Shown here piece by piece: positions 33,507-43,147 of a stretch of 64,000 nucleotides of DNA. The position numbers were made by a program, and so were the translations under genes. Location: NCBI GenBank assembly GCA_963805985.1, contig CAWDWG010000009.1, positions 558,001 to 622,000 of the forward strand, read 5' to 3'. The notes below the pieces were generated by a model, which saw only the letters and a list, made by a program, of their open reading frames with translations, ran no database searches and was not told where the DNA came from. The stretch comes from Bog-257 sp963805985 (GTDB lineage Bacteria; Acidobacteriota; Terriglobia; Terriglobales; Acidobacteriaceae). Position 1 is the stretch's first letter. Each line of letters starts with the position of its first letter.

Positions 33507-33975
33507 CTACTCCACTTATTGAATGTATCGGCTGAGGCTGAAGGCTTATTGAGGAGGATCATCGGCTGGCAGGCAACAAGTGCCGGTACCGCCAGAATTG
33601 GATAAACACCAAAGAGCTATCAACAAGCTGTTTCGTTGGAGCCATTTCGAAAGGAGTGCAACTCTCTTGCTGCGTGCAAATTGCCGATTCCGGGAGGAAG
33701 TATTCCGCTATAAAGTTGCAAACTGTTGCACCTCTGATTCGAAAAGTAACACGATTTTAAGGGAATTTTGCGGAAATGAGATTGCAGTGGACTACGTAGA
33801 AGTTATGTAGTAGTGTCTGCAATCAAAATGGGGCAGTTCGAAGTCCGGCAAAGGCAATGAGTTACGGCTGTTCCGCCGGAAAACTCACCGGAATCAGGTT
33901 GTTACTTCGGCGACCTGAGCGGGGAATGCAGCCACCGGAAAGTGTCAGCGGTCTGGCCCTCGGGAGGAACGGATT
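33507..33975. other. 469-base intergenic region with a leader upstream of the PEP-CTERM genes
   Basis: The part 33507-33840 is AT-richer than the surroundings and holds no convincing gene. From 33846 (CGGCAAAGGC) to the start codon at 33976 lies a leader with two possible hairpins: GAGTT/AACTC around 33860-33887, and CAGGT/ACCTG around 33894-33917. The same 10-mer stands exactly 130 bases before the second PEP-CTERM gene. GGGAGGA is the ribosome site. Confidence 0.45.
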
Positions 33976-34644
33976 ATGCGCAGGCTTCTCATTCTGGCTG
34001 TGGTTTTGTGTGGCGCGGTCTATGCCTACGCAGGACCAGTTGAATTTGAATTTCTCGGTTGGAACAATGGCAACTGGCAAAATGGCTACCCCTACCAGAT
34101 TGTGGAAGTCGGCGGTGGTCCCGACGCCGTGCTCGACGCCATGTGCGACGACTACGTGCACGGTGGACAGCCGGGTGACAAGTGGGAAGCGAACATCACC
34201 GACCTCGGCACCGGCGACATACAGCTAACTCGCTTCGCTAACCTCCCTGAGGACGATGCGGATGTCACCCTGATGCTCTACGATGAGGCCGGCTGGCTTC
34301 TGCTGGAAACCAAGGATGAGCAGTCGTCGCAATGGAAGGAGATGAATTACGCGGTTTGGAACATATTTGATCCAAGTGCGCCTTGCGACAGCAGCTGCGA
34401 GGGGTGGATAACCTCCGCCAAGATGGGCATAGTCGGCAAGCCGCAAAGCTATTGGGACGACGTGTACATTGTGACGCCAGTTAACCAGCACAATCCTGAT
34501 CCCAACTCCATTCAGGAGTTCATGTATCTCGGCAGCAACAACGGCGCCGGAGACCCTGCTCAGCAGACCACGCCTGAGCCGAGTACGCTGATCCTGATGG
34601 GCACGGGCTTAGTAGCGGCATTCGGCCGCCGGTTCTTCCGCTAA
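33976..34644 (+). CDS. PEP-CTERM exported protein, copy 1
   Basis: A 222-residue protein with a signal peptide (residues 1-20, RRLLILAVVLCGAVYAYAG) and a C-terminal sorting signal: TPEPSTLILMGTGLVAAFGRRFFR, that is a PEP motif, hydrophobic helix and basic end. PEP-CTERM proteins are handled by exosortases and become surface- or matrix-associated. The middle part contains FLGWNNGNWQNGYPYQI, NAMCDDYVHGG-like MCDDYVHGGQPGDKWEANI, and DPSAPCDSSCEGW. No enzyme motif is seen. It is a tandem duplicate of the next gene. No exosortase gene is in the window. Confidence 0.88.
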   Translation: MRRLLILAVVLCGAVYAYAGPVEFEFLGWNNGNWQNGYPYQIVEVGGGPDAVLDAMCDDYVHGGQPGDKWEANITDLGTGDIQLTRFANLPEDDADVTLMLYDEAGWLLLETKDEQSSQWKEMNYAVWNIFDPSAPCDSSCEGWITSAKMGIVGKPQSYWDDVYIVTPVNQHNPDPNSIQEFMYLGSNNGAGDPAQQTTPEPSTLILMGTGLVAAFGRRFFR

Positions 34645-34789
34645 TTGGTATGGCACTCTCGGCAAAGGCCTCGCGGCTCGAGGTCAAGCTTCTTGGCTGT
34701 CACTGCGCTTCGGCAGTCCAGCGGGCGGGAGAATGATGTGGGCACTGGAAGGTTGCAGAAGTTAGATTCCCTTGGGAGGGATAGCCAAC

Positions 34790-35464
34790 GTGCGCAGGCT
34801 TCTCATTCTGGCTGTGGTTTTGTGTGGCGCGGTCTATGCCTACGCAGGACCAGTTGAGTTCACGTTTCTTACTTGGAATGACGGCAACTGGCAGAACGGG
34901 TACCCTTACCAGATTGTCGAAAACGGGGGCGGTCCCATAGCCGTGCTGAATGCCATGTGCGACGACTACGTCCATGGCGGGGAGCCCGGCGATCGGTGGG
35001 AAGCGAACATCACAGACCTGGGAAGCGGCAACATCTCGCTGACTCGCTTCAACACGACCCCGGGAGTCAATGCGCTCTATCCCTTGATGCTCTACGACGA
35101 GGCGGGCTGGCTTCTGCTGGAAACTGAGGACACGCAGAAGTCGGATTGGAAGGAAATGAATTACGCCGTCTGGACCATCTTCGATCCGAGTGCGCCCTGC
35201 GACAGCAGTTGCCTGAACTGGATAAGCATGGCCCAACAGTTCGTAAAAAAGAATGGCTTCAATCAAAGCTATTTCGACGACGTCTATATTGTGACGCCGG
35301 TCAACCAGCACGACCCTGATCCCAACTCGATGCAGGAGTTCATGTATATCGGTGGCAGCAGCGGCGCCGGAGACTCTGCTCAGCAGACTACGCCTGAGCC
35401 GAGTACGCTGATTCTGATGGGCACGGGTTTAGTAGCGGCGTTCGGCCGCCGGTTCTTCCGCTAA
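34790..35464 (+). CDS. PEP-CTERM exported protein, copy 2
   Basis: A 224-residue paralogue of the preceding gene. GTG 34790 with GGGAGGG nine bases upstream matches the position of the first copy's ATG. The first 67 bases of the two genes are the same except for the start base, and the last 90 or so bases, encoding the PEP-CTERM tail, are nearly the same. The central part differs at many residues and carries short length differences (FVKKNGFNQSYFDD versus MGIVGKPQSYWDD). Exported, probably surface-anchored; function unknown. Confidence 0.88.
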   Translation: MRRLLILAVVLCGAVYAYAGPVEFTFLTWNDGNWQNGYPYQIVENGGGPIAVLNAMCDDYVHGGEPGDRWEANITDLGSGNISLTRFNTTPGVNALYPLMLYDEAGWLLLETEDTQKSDWKEMNYAVWTIFDPSAPCDSSCLNWISMAQQFVKKNGFNQSYFDDVYIVTPVNQHDPDPNSMQEFMYIGGSSGAGDSAQQTTPEPSTLILMGTGLVAAFGRRFFR

Positions 35465-35503
35465 TTGGCATTGCACCTGGGTCGTTAACCCTCCCCAGGA
35501 AGA

Positions 35504-35546
35504 AAACGCTCCTCGTCGCAAGAGGTTCTTGCTCCGGGGAGCGTTT
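35504..35546 (+). terminator. Hairpin ahead of pyrG
   Basis: Arms AAACGCTCC (35504-35512) and GGAGCGTTT (35538-35546) pair perfectly, with a 25-base interior that can fold further. It lies 40 bases after the PEP-CTERM gene and 135 bases before pyrG. It may terminate the former or shape the pyrG leader. Confidence 0.45.
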
Positions 35547-35681
35547 CCAGTCATAATTGCTCGTGCACGCCTGCGCGCTCCACTCTGTTTGCGCCAAAAA
35601 GCTGGCGGACGCGGCACCCCCAAAAAACCGGCCTTCCGAGCACGTTTTTCAGCGAAATACATCCCTAAATCAGAGGAATCG

Positions 35682-37370
35682 ATGGCAGCAAAGTACATCT
35701 TTGTGACCGGCGGTGTTGTGTCTTCCCTTGGCAAAGGCCTGGCGGCAGCTTCCATTGGCTGCCTGATGGAAGGCCGAGGGCTGAAAGTCACCCTGCAAAA
35801 ATTCGATCCCTATCTGAACGTCGATCCCGGAACCATGTCGCCGTTCCAGCATGGCGAGGTTTTCGTTACCGATGACGGCGCCGAAACCGACCTCGACCTG
35901 GGCCATTACGAACGCTTCACCCATAGCAAGCTGACCCGCGACAATAACTGGACCACCGGCCGCATCTACGAAACCATCATCGCCAAAGAGCGCCGCGGCG
36001 ATTATCTCGGCAAGACTGTCCAGGTGATTCCCCACGTCACCAACGAAATCAAGAGCGCGATGAAGAAGGTCGCGCAGGACGTCGACCTCGTCATCGTTGA
36101 AATTGGTGGCACGGTCGGCGACATCGAGTCGCTGCCGTTTATCGAAGCCATCCGCCAGATGCGCCAGGAGCTGGGCCGCGAGAACACGCTCTTCGTCCAC
36201 GTCACGCTGGTGCCCTACATTGCCGCCGCCGGCGAATTGAAGACCAAGCCAACGCAGCACTCCGTCAAGGAACTTCTCAGCATCGGTATTCAGCCAGACA
36301 TCCTGCTCTGCCGCACCGACCGCTTCCTCTCCAAGGACATCAAGTCGAAGATCGCGCTGTTCTGTAATGTCGAGAACGAAGCCGTCATCACGGCGAAAGA
36401 CGTTGCGTCGATCTACGAGGTGCCGCTGGTCTTTGCGCATGAGCAGGTGGATCGTTTGGCTTTACGCTATCTACGGCTGGAGACGCGTGAGCCGGATTTG
36501 AGCCGATGGGAAGAGCTGGTGCATCGCGTCTATAACCCGAAGGACGAAGTCACCATCGGCATCGTCGGCAAGTATGTGGAGTACGAGGATTCCTACAAGT
36601 CGCTGAAAGAGGCGCTGGTACACGGCGCGCTGGCCTACAACCTGAAGCTCAACGTGAATTGGATTGAGGCCGAGGGGCTGGAGCAAAAAGATCAGAGCGT
36701 GCAGGCGCAACTGGAGCATGTTGACGGAATTCTGGTGCCGGGAGGATTCGGCAAGCGCGGTATCGAAGGCATGCTGAAGGGCATTCAGTATGCACGCGAG
36801 AATAAAGTCCCGTACTTTGGGATTTGTCTGGGCATGCAGACCGCGTGCATTGAGTTCGCGCGCAATGTCTGCGGATTGGAGCAGGCTAATTCCAGCGAGT
36901 TCGATCCCGCGACGCCGCATCGCGTGATTTATAAATTGCGCGAGTTACGCGGCGTGGAAGAGTTGGGCGGAACGATGCGGCTCGGGGCGTGGGCTTGCAA
37001 GCTGGAACCAGGATCGCTGGCGCAACAGGCGTATGGTCAAACCGAGATCAGCGAGCGCCATCGCCATCGCTACGAGTTCAATCGCGAATACGAAAGCACG
37101 CTGGTGGCCGGCGGACTGCGTCTCAGCGGCGCCACGCCGGACGGGACGTACGTCGAGATCGTGGAGATTCCCGGGCATCCGTTTTTCCTCGGCTGCCAGT
37201 TCCATCCCGAGTTCAAATCGAAGCCATTCGAGCCGCATCCGCTGTTCGCGGCATTCGTGAAAGCATCCTATGAGAACAAGCTGCGCCGCGAACACTCGCG
37301 CAACGAAGTTGAAGTGGAGATGTTCCACCGGCCGGAGAAGATCAAGCACGGAGAAACGATTAGCAGTTAG
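35682..37370 (+). CDS. pyrG: CTP synthase
   Basis: A 562-residue enzyme. ATG 35682 is chosen by homology (AKYIFVTGGVVSSLGKGLAAASIG is the usual N-terminus) and by AGAGGA upstream; the frame extends 51 codons further without support. The N-terminal synthetase domain is followed by the class I glutamine amidotransferase domain, with the nucleophile in GICLGMQ and the His/Glu pair in QFHPEF. It aminates UTP to CTP with glutamine and ATP. In many bacteria pyrG is followed by kdsA, as here, but with a toxin-antitoxin pair in between. Confidence 0.97.
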   Translation: MAAKYIFVTGGVVSSLGKGLAAASIGCLMEGRGLKVTLQKFDPYLNVDPGTMSPFQHGEVFVTDDGAETDLDLGHYERFTHSKLTRDNNWTTGRIYETIIAKERRGDYLGKTVQVIPHVTNEIKSAMKKVAQDVDLVIVEIGGTVGDIESLPFIEAIRQMRQELGRENTLFVHVTLVPYIAAAGELKTKPTQHSVKELLSIGIQPDILLCRTDRFLSKDIKSKIALFCNVENEAVITAKDVASIYEVPLVFAHEQVDRLALRYLRLETREPDLSRWEELVHRVYNPKDEVTIGIVGKYVEYEDSYKSLKEALVHGALAYNLKLNVNWIEAEGLEQKDQSVQAQLEHVDGILVPGGFGKRGIEGMLKGIQYARENKVPYFGICLGMQTACIEFARNVCGLEQANSSEFDPATPHRVIYKLRELRGVEELGGTMRLGAWACKLEPGSLAQQAYGQTEISERHRHRYEFNREYESTLVAGGLRLSGATPDGTYVEIVEIPGHPFFLGCQFHPEFKSKPFEPHPLFAAFVKASYENKLRREHSRNEVEVEMFHRPEKIKHGETISS

Positions 37371-37412
37371 CCGATGGATTCATGGATAATCGCGACGCGT
37401 TACAATTGAAAT

Positions 37413-37438
37413 CTACAGTTGGTATTTATGAACTGTAG
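37413..37438. promoter_or_regulatory. Inverted-repeat operator before the toxin-antitoxin genes
   Basis: CTACAGTT (37413-37420) and AACTGTAG (37431-37438) are perfect 8-base inverted repeats with a 10-base AT-rich spacer (GGTATTTATG). They end nine bases before the antitoxin ATG. This is the expected position for an autoregulatory Phd/YefM-type operator. Confidence 0.7.
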
Positions 37439-37447
37439 AGTTAGATC

Positions 37448-37738
37448 ATGGCTACTCGAGAACATCCTAAGGTCGTCTCTGCTCTGCGAGTGCGAAACCG
37501 TCTTGGCAGTATCCTGCGCGGCTTGGAAGAGCAGCACCAGTCCCTGGTGATCGAAAAGCGTGGGGTACCGAAGGCGGTCCTGCTTAGCATTCGTGATTAC
37601 GTCCGCCTGGCAGCACCCGAGCCCGAGATCCTGACCTTCCTGGGCGAGCATTCCAAGCGTGTCGGCACGGACCGTCTAGGTTCGCGGCAGATTGATCAGA
37701 TTATCAAGGCCGCACGCAAGCAACGACGAAAGCGCTGA
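37448..37738 (+). CDS. Phd/YefM-type antitoxin
   Basis: A 96-residue protein with the Phd/YefM N-terminal fold: VVSALRVRNRLGSILRGLEEQHQSLVIEKRGVPKAVLLSIRDY (residues 9-51), the usual DNA-binding antitoxin core. A C-terminal tail ending KAARKQRRKR would contact the toxin. It normally neutralises the partner PIN toxin and represses its own promoter; an inverted repeat suited to this lies directly upstream. The last base of its stop codon region overlaps the toxin start (TGATG). Confidence 0.85.
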   Translation: MATREHPKVVSALRVRNRLGSILRGLEEQHQSLVIEKRGVPKAVLLSIRDYVRLAAPEPEILTFLGEHSKRVGTDRLGSRQIDQIIKAARKQRRKR

Positions 37739-38160
37739 TGCTCCCGCTACGCGTGGTCGTCGACACCAACGTCGTTGTTTCCGCGTTACTGAAACCTGAG
37801 GGCCTTCAGCGTACCGTCGTGGTGCTCGCTCTCACGAAGCCAGCGCGCTGGTACGTTTCTGAGGCCATTCTGCTTGAATATGACTGGGTCATGTCGCGGC
37901 CAGTTCTGCGGGTTCCCCCTTCTGCTCGCCGCCGCTTGATGCAGCTTATCCGTAATCGAACCCATGTTGTTACTCCGAAATATCGGCTGCATGTGACCAG
38001 CGATCCGGATGACAATATTTTTGTGGAATGTGCCGATGCCGCCCGCGCAGATTATCTGGTGACAGGCAACGTGCGTCACTTTCCTGAATTCTGGAAGGCC
38101 ACCAAGGTCATCTCTTCGCGCGAATTCCTGGGCATTGCAGGGCCGCATTTGTTACGGTAA
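37738..38160 (+). CDS. PIN-domain toxin (putative RNase)
   Basis: A 140-residue PIN_3/COG1569-type protein. Acidic residues that should bind Mg/Mn are in VVVDTNVVVSALL (Asp about 8), the SEAILLEYDWVM segment (Glu), and TSDPDDNIFVECADAARADYLVTGNVRHFPEF (Asp cluster). PIN toxins cut RNA, often tRNA or mRNA. Overlap with the antitoxin stop shows translational coupling. All catalytic acids appear intact. kdsA begins 26 bases after its stop. Confidence 0.87.
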   Translation: MLPLRVVVDTNVVVSALLKPEGLQRTVVVLALTKPARWYVSEAILLEYDWVMSRPVLRVPPSARRRLMQLIRNRTHVVTPKYRLHVTSDPDDNIFVECADAARADYLVTGNVRHFPEFWKATKVISSREFLGIAGPHLLR

Positions 38161-38186
38161 GAGTCTAGACGTAAGCCAGGACGCCT

Positions 38187-39038
38187 TTGAGCGAACACTT
38201 TCAAGTCGGGGATGTAGCCGTCGGCGGAGGGAACCTCTTCCTGATCGCCGGTCCCTGCGTCATCGAGAGCGAAGAGCATGCGCTGAAGATGGCCGAGGCG
38301 ATCTCTGCCATCGCTCGGCAGAAGAAATTGCCTTACATTTTCAAAGCTTCCTACGACAAGGCCAACCGCACGTCGATTCGCAGCTTTCGCGGACCTGGAC
38401 TCGAAGAAGGACTGCGCATCTTGCGTAAAGTGCGCGAGACGGCGAAGATCCCCGTGCTTACCGACGTGCACGAAGCTGCTGATGTTCCGCGCGTTGCGGA
38501 AGCCGTTGACGTGATCCAGATTCCGGCATTTCTGTGCCGGCAGACCGATCTTCTTATCGCAGCAGGGAAGAGCGGTGCCGCGGTGAACATCAAGAAGGGC
38601 CAGTTTGTTTCGCCGTGGGACATGCGGCACGCAGTCGAGAAGGTTCGCGACGCCGGCGGCGAGCGCGTTTTCCTGACCGAACGCGGCGCCAGCTTCGGCT
38701 ACAACAACCTCGTGGTCGATATGCGCTCGCTGGCCATCATGCGCCAGTTTGCTCCCGTAGTTTTCGACGCGACACATTCCGTGCAACTGCCATCGGCGGG
38801 AACTACCCCGCCCGAGCTAAAGGAAGGCTCGAACGCGGCACCCGTGCAGAGCGGTGGGCAACCCGAGTTCATTCCGTTGCTGGCGCGCGCGGCCGTGGCA
38901 GCCGGCGTCGACGGTGTGTTCCTCGAAGTGCACGACAATCCCGCGCAGGCGAAGTCCGACGGCGCGAACGCGCTCGATCTGAAGCTTCTGCGGGTAGTCC
39001 TTGACCAATTGATCGCGATTCAGAAGGCCTTGCACTAG
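38187..39038 (+). CDS. kdsA: 3-deoxy-8-phosphooctulonate synthase
   Basis: A 283-residue enzyme that condenses phosphoenolpyruvate with arabinose-5-phosphate to KDO-8-phosphate for LPS core, showing that the cell makes an outer membrane. LIAGPCVIES has Cys at residue 24, which marks the metal-dependent class (the E. coli-type metal-free enzyme has Asn). Other blocks are KASYDKANRTSIRSFRGPG, TDVHEAADVP, QIPAFLCRQTDLL, and NIKKGQFVSPWDM. The TTG start has only a weak ribosome site. A hairpin repeat follows its stop. Confidence 0.95.
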   Translation: MSEHFQVGDVAVGGGNLFLIAGPCVIESEEHALKMAEAISAIARQKKLPYIFKASYDKANRTSIRSFRGPGLEEGLRILRKVRETAKIPVLTDVHEAADVPRVAEAVDVIQIPAFLCRQTDLLIAAGKSGAAVNIKKGQFVSPWDMRHAVEKVRDAGGERVFLTERGASFGYNNLVVDMRSLAIMRQFAPVVFDATHSVQLPSAGTTPPELKEGSNAAPVQSGGQPEFIPLLARAAVAAGVDGVFLEVHDNPAQAKSDGANALDLKLLRVVLDQLIAIQKALH

Positions 39039-39041
39039 AAG

Positions 39042-39163
39042 CAATTGTCATCACGAGGAGCGCTTCAGCGCGACGAGGGATCTGCTTTTCGCGCGAACCG
39101 CTCGGCCGCCGCGAACGAAAAGCAGATCCCTCCTCCGGCTAAAGCCGTCGTCGTGATGACAAT
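39042..39163. repeat. GTCATCACGAG-type hairpin element, copy 1
   Basis: This is a 122-base inverted repeat starting CAATTGTCATCACGAGGAG and ending GTCGTGATGACAAT. Inner arms read GGGATCTGCTTTTCG and CGAAAAGCAGATCCC. It begins three bases after the kdsA stop. Two shorter relatives lie at 41515-41598 and 48017-48106. Confidence 0.85.
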
Positions 39164-39234
39164 CGTCATTTGAGAAACGTTCGTCGCATCACAGCCGGTT
39201 AAGGAATAGGTTTGAAGACAGCTTATGCGTTAGC

Positions 39235-39978
39235 ATGTCCTGCATGACGCTCTTCTCGAACCCCCGCTTCCTCGCAATCTACTCTGCGGTCGTGACTCTC
39301 GCGTTCGCTATCGTGGTGCTCGCCGGCTTTGCCGAATCCCGACAGAAGCAATCCTTCGACGAGATCACGGTCCATCGCATCAACGTCGTCGAGCCGGATG
39401 GCACGCTGCGCATGGTCATCTCAAACAAATCCGCTTTTCCCGGCATCATCATCAAAGGCAAAGAAACTCCCCATCCCGATCGCAAAACCGCCGGAATGTT
39501 GTTCTTCAATGACGAAGGTACCGAGAACGGCGGGCTCATCTTTGGTGGCGAGAAAGACAAACAGGGCAACGCCGGCAGCTACGGCCATCTCAGCTTCGAT
39601 CGATACGAGCAGGACCAGGTTTTCAGCATCGATGCCGACGAGGACGGAAGCCAGCGCTCCTCCGAGCTGCGCATCATCGATCAGCCGGATCATCCCCTCA
39701 CGCAAGATCTCGCGGAAGCCGAGAGAATTGGCAAGCTGCCCAAAGATCAGCAAGAAGCAGAGTGGAAGAAGTATCGCGCCGCCACGCCGCACAGCGAGCC
39801 GCGCATTATGCTCGGGCGCGCGGATGACCGTTCGGTCGCGCTGCGTCTGAAGGATGTTGAGGGCCGGGATCGCATCGTCATCAAAGTACAACCCGACGGC
39901 ACGCCCAGCTTGCAGTTTCTCGACGAGCAGGGAAGAGTCACCTCGGAACTGCCGGCAACGCCACCACATGGGTCGTGA
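39235..39978 (+). CDS. Membrane-anchored or exported protein of unknown function
   Basis: A 247-residue protein with an N-terminal hydrophobic segment (about residues 12-32, FLAIYSAVVTLAFAIVVLAGF) that could be a signal anchor. The body has two related stretches: DEITVHRINVVEPDGTLRMVISN and VALRLKDVEGRDRIVIKVQPDGTPSLQFLDEQGRV. This suggests repeated beta units of the type D-G-x-x-R-hydrophobic. No enzyme motif is seen. The start could also be ATG 39244. It sits between kdsA and metK, and relation to either is unclear. Confidence 0.6.
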   Translation: MSCMTLFSNPRFLAIYSAVVTLAFAIVVLAGFAESRQKQSFDEITVHRINVVEPDGTLRMVISNKSAFPGIIIKGKETPHPDRKTAGMLFFNDEGTENGGLIFGGEKDKQGNAGSYGHLSFDRYEQDQVFSIDADEDGSQRSSELRIIDQPDHPLTQDLAEAERIGKLPKDQQEAEWKKYRAATPHSEPRIMLGRADDRSVALRLKDVEGRDRIVIKVQPDGTPSLQFLDEQGRVTSELPATPPHGS

Positions 39979-40176
39979 CGGCGTTCCTTTCCTGGCACAT
40001 CTTCAATGCCGATTTTGCCGGTTTAGCTGGCAGAAACGCTCCCTTTAACCGTAAAATATTGAGAGCTTTCCTCGTGGCCGCTATCCTTCGATAGTCTGCA
40101 ACAGACCGCGGTACAACTGTGTCCCGCTCATGCGCTCTAATCATCCGCCACGGCGGAGTAATTAAGGAGTTCGACT

Positions 40177-41367
<1,191 letters not shown>

Positions 41368-41373
41368 GATTCG

Positions 41374-41440
41374 GTGCCCCACGGCCTGCCCTGAGCTTGT
41401 CGAAGGGTTCGCCCATCGGTTGGGCTAACGTGGGCCCAGG
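41374..41440. repeat. Degenerate REP between metK and ahcY
   Basis: GGTGCCCCACGGC (from 41374) and ACGTGGGCCCAGG (to 41440) echo the ends of the RAYT-linked REP. Between them is CCTGAGCTTGTCGAAGG, a motif widespread in intergenic REPs of other bacteria. It fills the first part of the 423-base gap. Confidence 0.55.
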
Positions 41441-41514
41441 TTAGCGTCCAAAGAACGGACGCGAACCTGGGGTACGGAGCGCACGGCACGGAGCGTTGCG
41501 GTTTGAACCGGAAG

Positions 41515-41598
41515 ATTGTCATCACGAGCGAAGCGAGGGATCTGCTGTCGTCGCAATCGGAAGGAAAGCAGATCCCTCGCTACGCTCGTGATGACAAT
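41515..41598. repeat. GTCATCACGAG-type hairpin element, copy 2
   Basis: This is an 84-base inverted repeat: ATTGTCATCACGAGCG at the left, CGCTCGTGATGACAAT-like CTCGTGATGACAAT at the right, with inner GGGATCTGCT / AGCAGATCCC arms. It is the shortest of the three copies, with the most regular stem. Confidence 0.85.
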
Positions 41599-41686
41599 TT
41601 CGAGGTGCGCGCGGCGTTTGGCGTTCTCGATCGACATTAGCATTCACTCGCCAGCGTCATTCGCGGTATCGCGACGACGCCGGTAG

Positions 41687-41739
41687 CCGGAGGATACTCC
41701 GGTCCTAAAGACGACGCCCGAAACCGGAGGATACTCCGG
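41687..41739. repeat. Two copies of CCGGAGGATACTCCGG
   Basis: A perfect 16-base palindrome occurs at 41687-41702 and again at 41724-41739, 37 bases apart, with similar flanks (GACGACGCC). The second copy is 52 bases before the ahcY start, so it may affect its leader. Confidence 0.8.
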
Positions 41740-41790
41740 CCTAGAATCCGAAATTTGAAATTGGAAACTCGAAACTGTTCTTAGGAGATT

Positions 41791-43068
41791 ATGTCTACAA
41801 CCACCACTCGCGTCGCCGGCGACATCGCCAATCTGGCTCTTGCCGATATGGGCAAGAAGCGTATCGACTGGGCCAACCAATCGATGAAAGTCCTGCAGAT
41901 CATCCGCAAGGACTTCATCAAGAACCAGCCGCTGAAGGGCATTCGCGTTTCGGCTTGCCTGCACGTCACGGCTGAAACCGCCAATCTGGCCATCACCCTG
42001 CGCGATGGCGGCGCTGATATGGTGCTGTGCGCCTCCAACCCGCTGTCCACGCAGGATGACGTTGCGGCGTGCCTGGTGCGCGACTACAACATCCCGGTCT
42101 TCGCCATCAAGGGCGAGGACAACGACACTTACTACCAGCACATCATGTCGGCGCTCGATCACAAGCCGCACATCACGATGGACGACGGCGCTGACCTGGT
42201 GACGATAGCGCTCACCAAGCGCACCGACGTTCTCGATGGTGTGATCGCCGGCACCGAAGAGACGACCACCGGCATCATTCGCCTGCGTGCGATGGCGAAG
42301 CAGGGTGTGCTTCGCTATCCCATCATCGCGGTGAACGATGCCGACACCAAGCACCTGTTCGACAATCGCTACGGCACCGGGCAGTCGACGATCGACGGCA
42401 TCGTGCGCGCCACGAATTTCCTGCTGGCGGGATCGAAGTTTGTCGTCGCCGGTTATGGCTGGTGTGGACGTGGATTGGCGAGCCGCGCTCGCGGACTTGG
42501 CGCCGAGGTGATCGTCACCGAAATCGATCCGACGAAGGCGATTGAAGCGGTGATGGACGGCTTCCGCGTGATGTCAATGGACGAGGCTGCCAAGCTCGGC
42601 GACGTCTTCTGCACCGTCACCGGCAATAAGAGCGTTCTGCGCCAGCAACACTTCGAGGTAATGAAGGACGGCGCAATCGTTTCCAACTCGGGCCACTTCA
42701 ACGTGGAGATCGATATTCCGGCGCTGGAGAAGATGGCATCTTCAAAGCGCAGTACGCGAACCTTCATCGAAGAGTATTCGATGAAGGACGGCCGCAAGAT
42801 CAACCTGCTGGGCGAAGGCCGTCTGATCAACCTGGCTGCGGCTGAAGGCCATCCGCCGTCAGTCATGGACATGAGCTTTGCGGATCAGGCGCTCTCGCTT
42901 GAGTATCTGGTGAAAAACCACAGCTCGCTGGAGAAGAAGGTGTACGTGGTTCCGGAAGAGCTCGACAAGCGCGTCGCCAAGCTGAAGCTGGAGTCGATGG
43001 GCATCAAGATCGACAAGCTGACGCTGGAGCAGGAAGAATACCTGGCCAGCTGGAACGAAGGAACGTAA
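41791..43068 (+). CDS. ahcY: Adenosylhomocysteinase
   Basis: A 425-residue NAD-dependent enzyme that hydrolyses S-adenosylhomocysteine to adenosine and homocysteine. Substrate-side blocks are GIRVSACLHVTAETANL and CASNPLSTQDDVAA. The NAD-binding Rossmann region is FVVAGYGWCGRGLASRARGLGAEVIVTEIDP, with TGNKSVLRQQHF and NSGHFNVEID after it. The length is that of the bacterial form without the 40-residue insertion. AGGAG lies ahead of ATG 41791. With metK it forms the SAM cycle. Confidence 0.96.
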   Translation: MSTTTTRVAGDIANLALADMGKKRIDWANQSMKVLQIIRKDFIKNQPLKGIRVSACLHVTAETANLAITLRDGGADMVLCASNPLSTQDDVAACLVRDYNIPVFAIKGEDNDTYYQHIMSALDHKPHITMDDGADLVTIALTKRTDVLDGVIAGTEETTTGIIRLRAMAKQGVLRYPIIAVNDADTKHLFDNRYGTGQSTIDGIVRATNFLLAGSKFVVAGYGWCGRGLASRARGLGAEVIVTEIDPTKAIEAVMDGFRVMSMDEAAKLGDVFCTVTGNKSVLRQQHFEVMKDGAIVSNSGHFNVEIDIPALEKMASSKRSTRTFIEEYSMKDGRKINLLGEGRLINLAAAEGHPPSVMDMSFADQALSLEYLVKNHSSLEKKVYVVPEELDKRVAKLKLESMGIKIDKLTLEQEEYLASWNEGT

Positions 43069-43147
43069 ACCAGTTGTTGGTTGTCAGTTGTCAGTTGTCA
43101 GAGGGCGGCAGCGATGCCGCCCTTCTGTTTGAAAGGACATAAGGAGT

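Noticed and set aside
33580..33810. 76-codon plus-strand frame in the 469-base gap
   Set aside because: No ribosome site, no recognisable motif, and composition like the surrounding intergenic DNA.
33846..33975. Cyclic-di-GMP (GEMM) riboswitch upstream of the PEP-CTERM gene
   Set aside because: GGCAAAGG and the hairpins are suggestive, but the required GACGCAAAGCC block and the receptor loop are absent.
39979..40176. Possible SAM riboswitch before metK
   Set aside because: Only small hairpins (CTATC/GATAG, CCGCC/GGCGG) are visible and none of the SAM-I, II or IV core sequences that I know.
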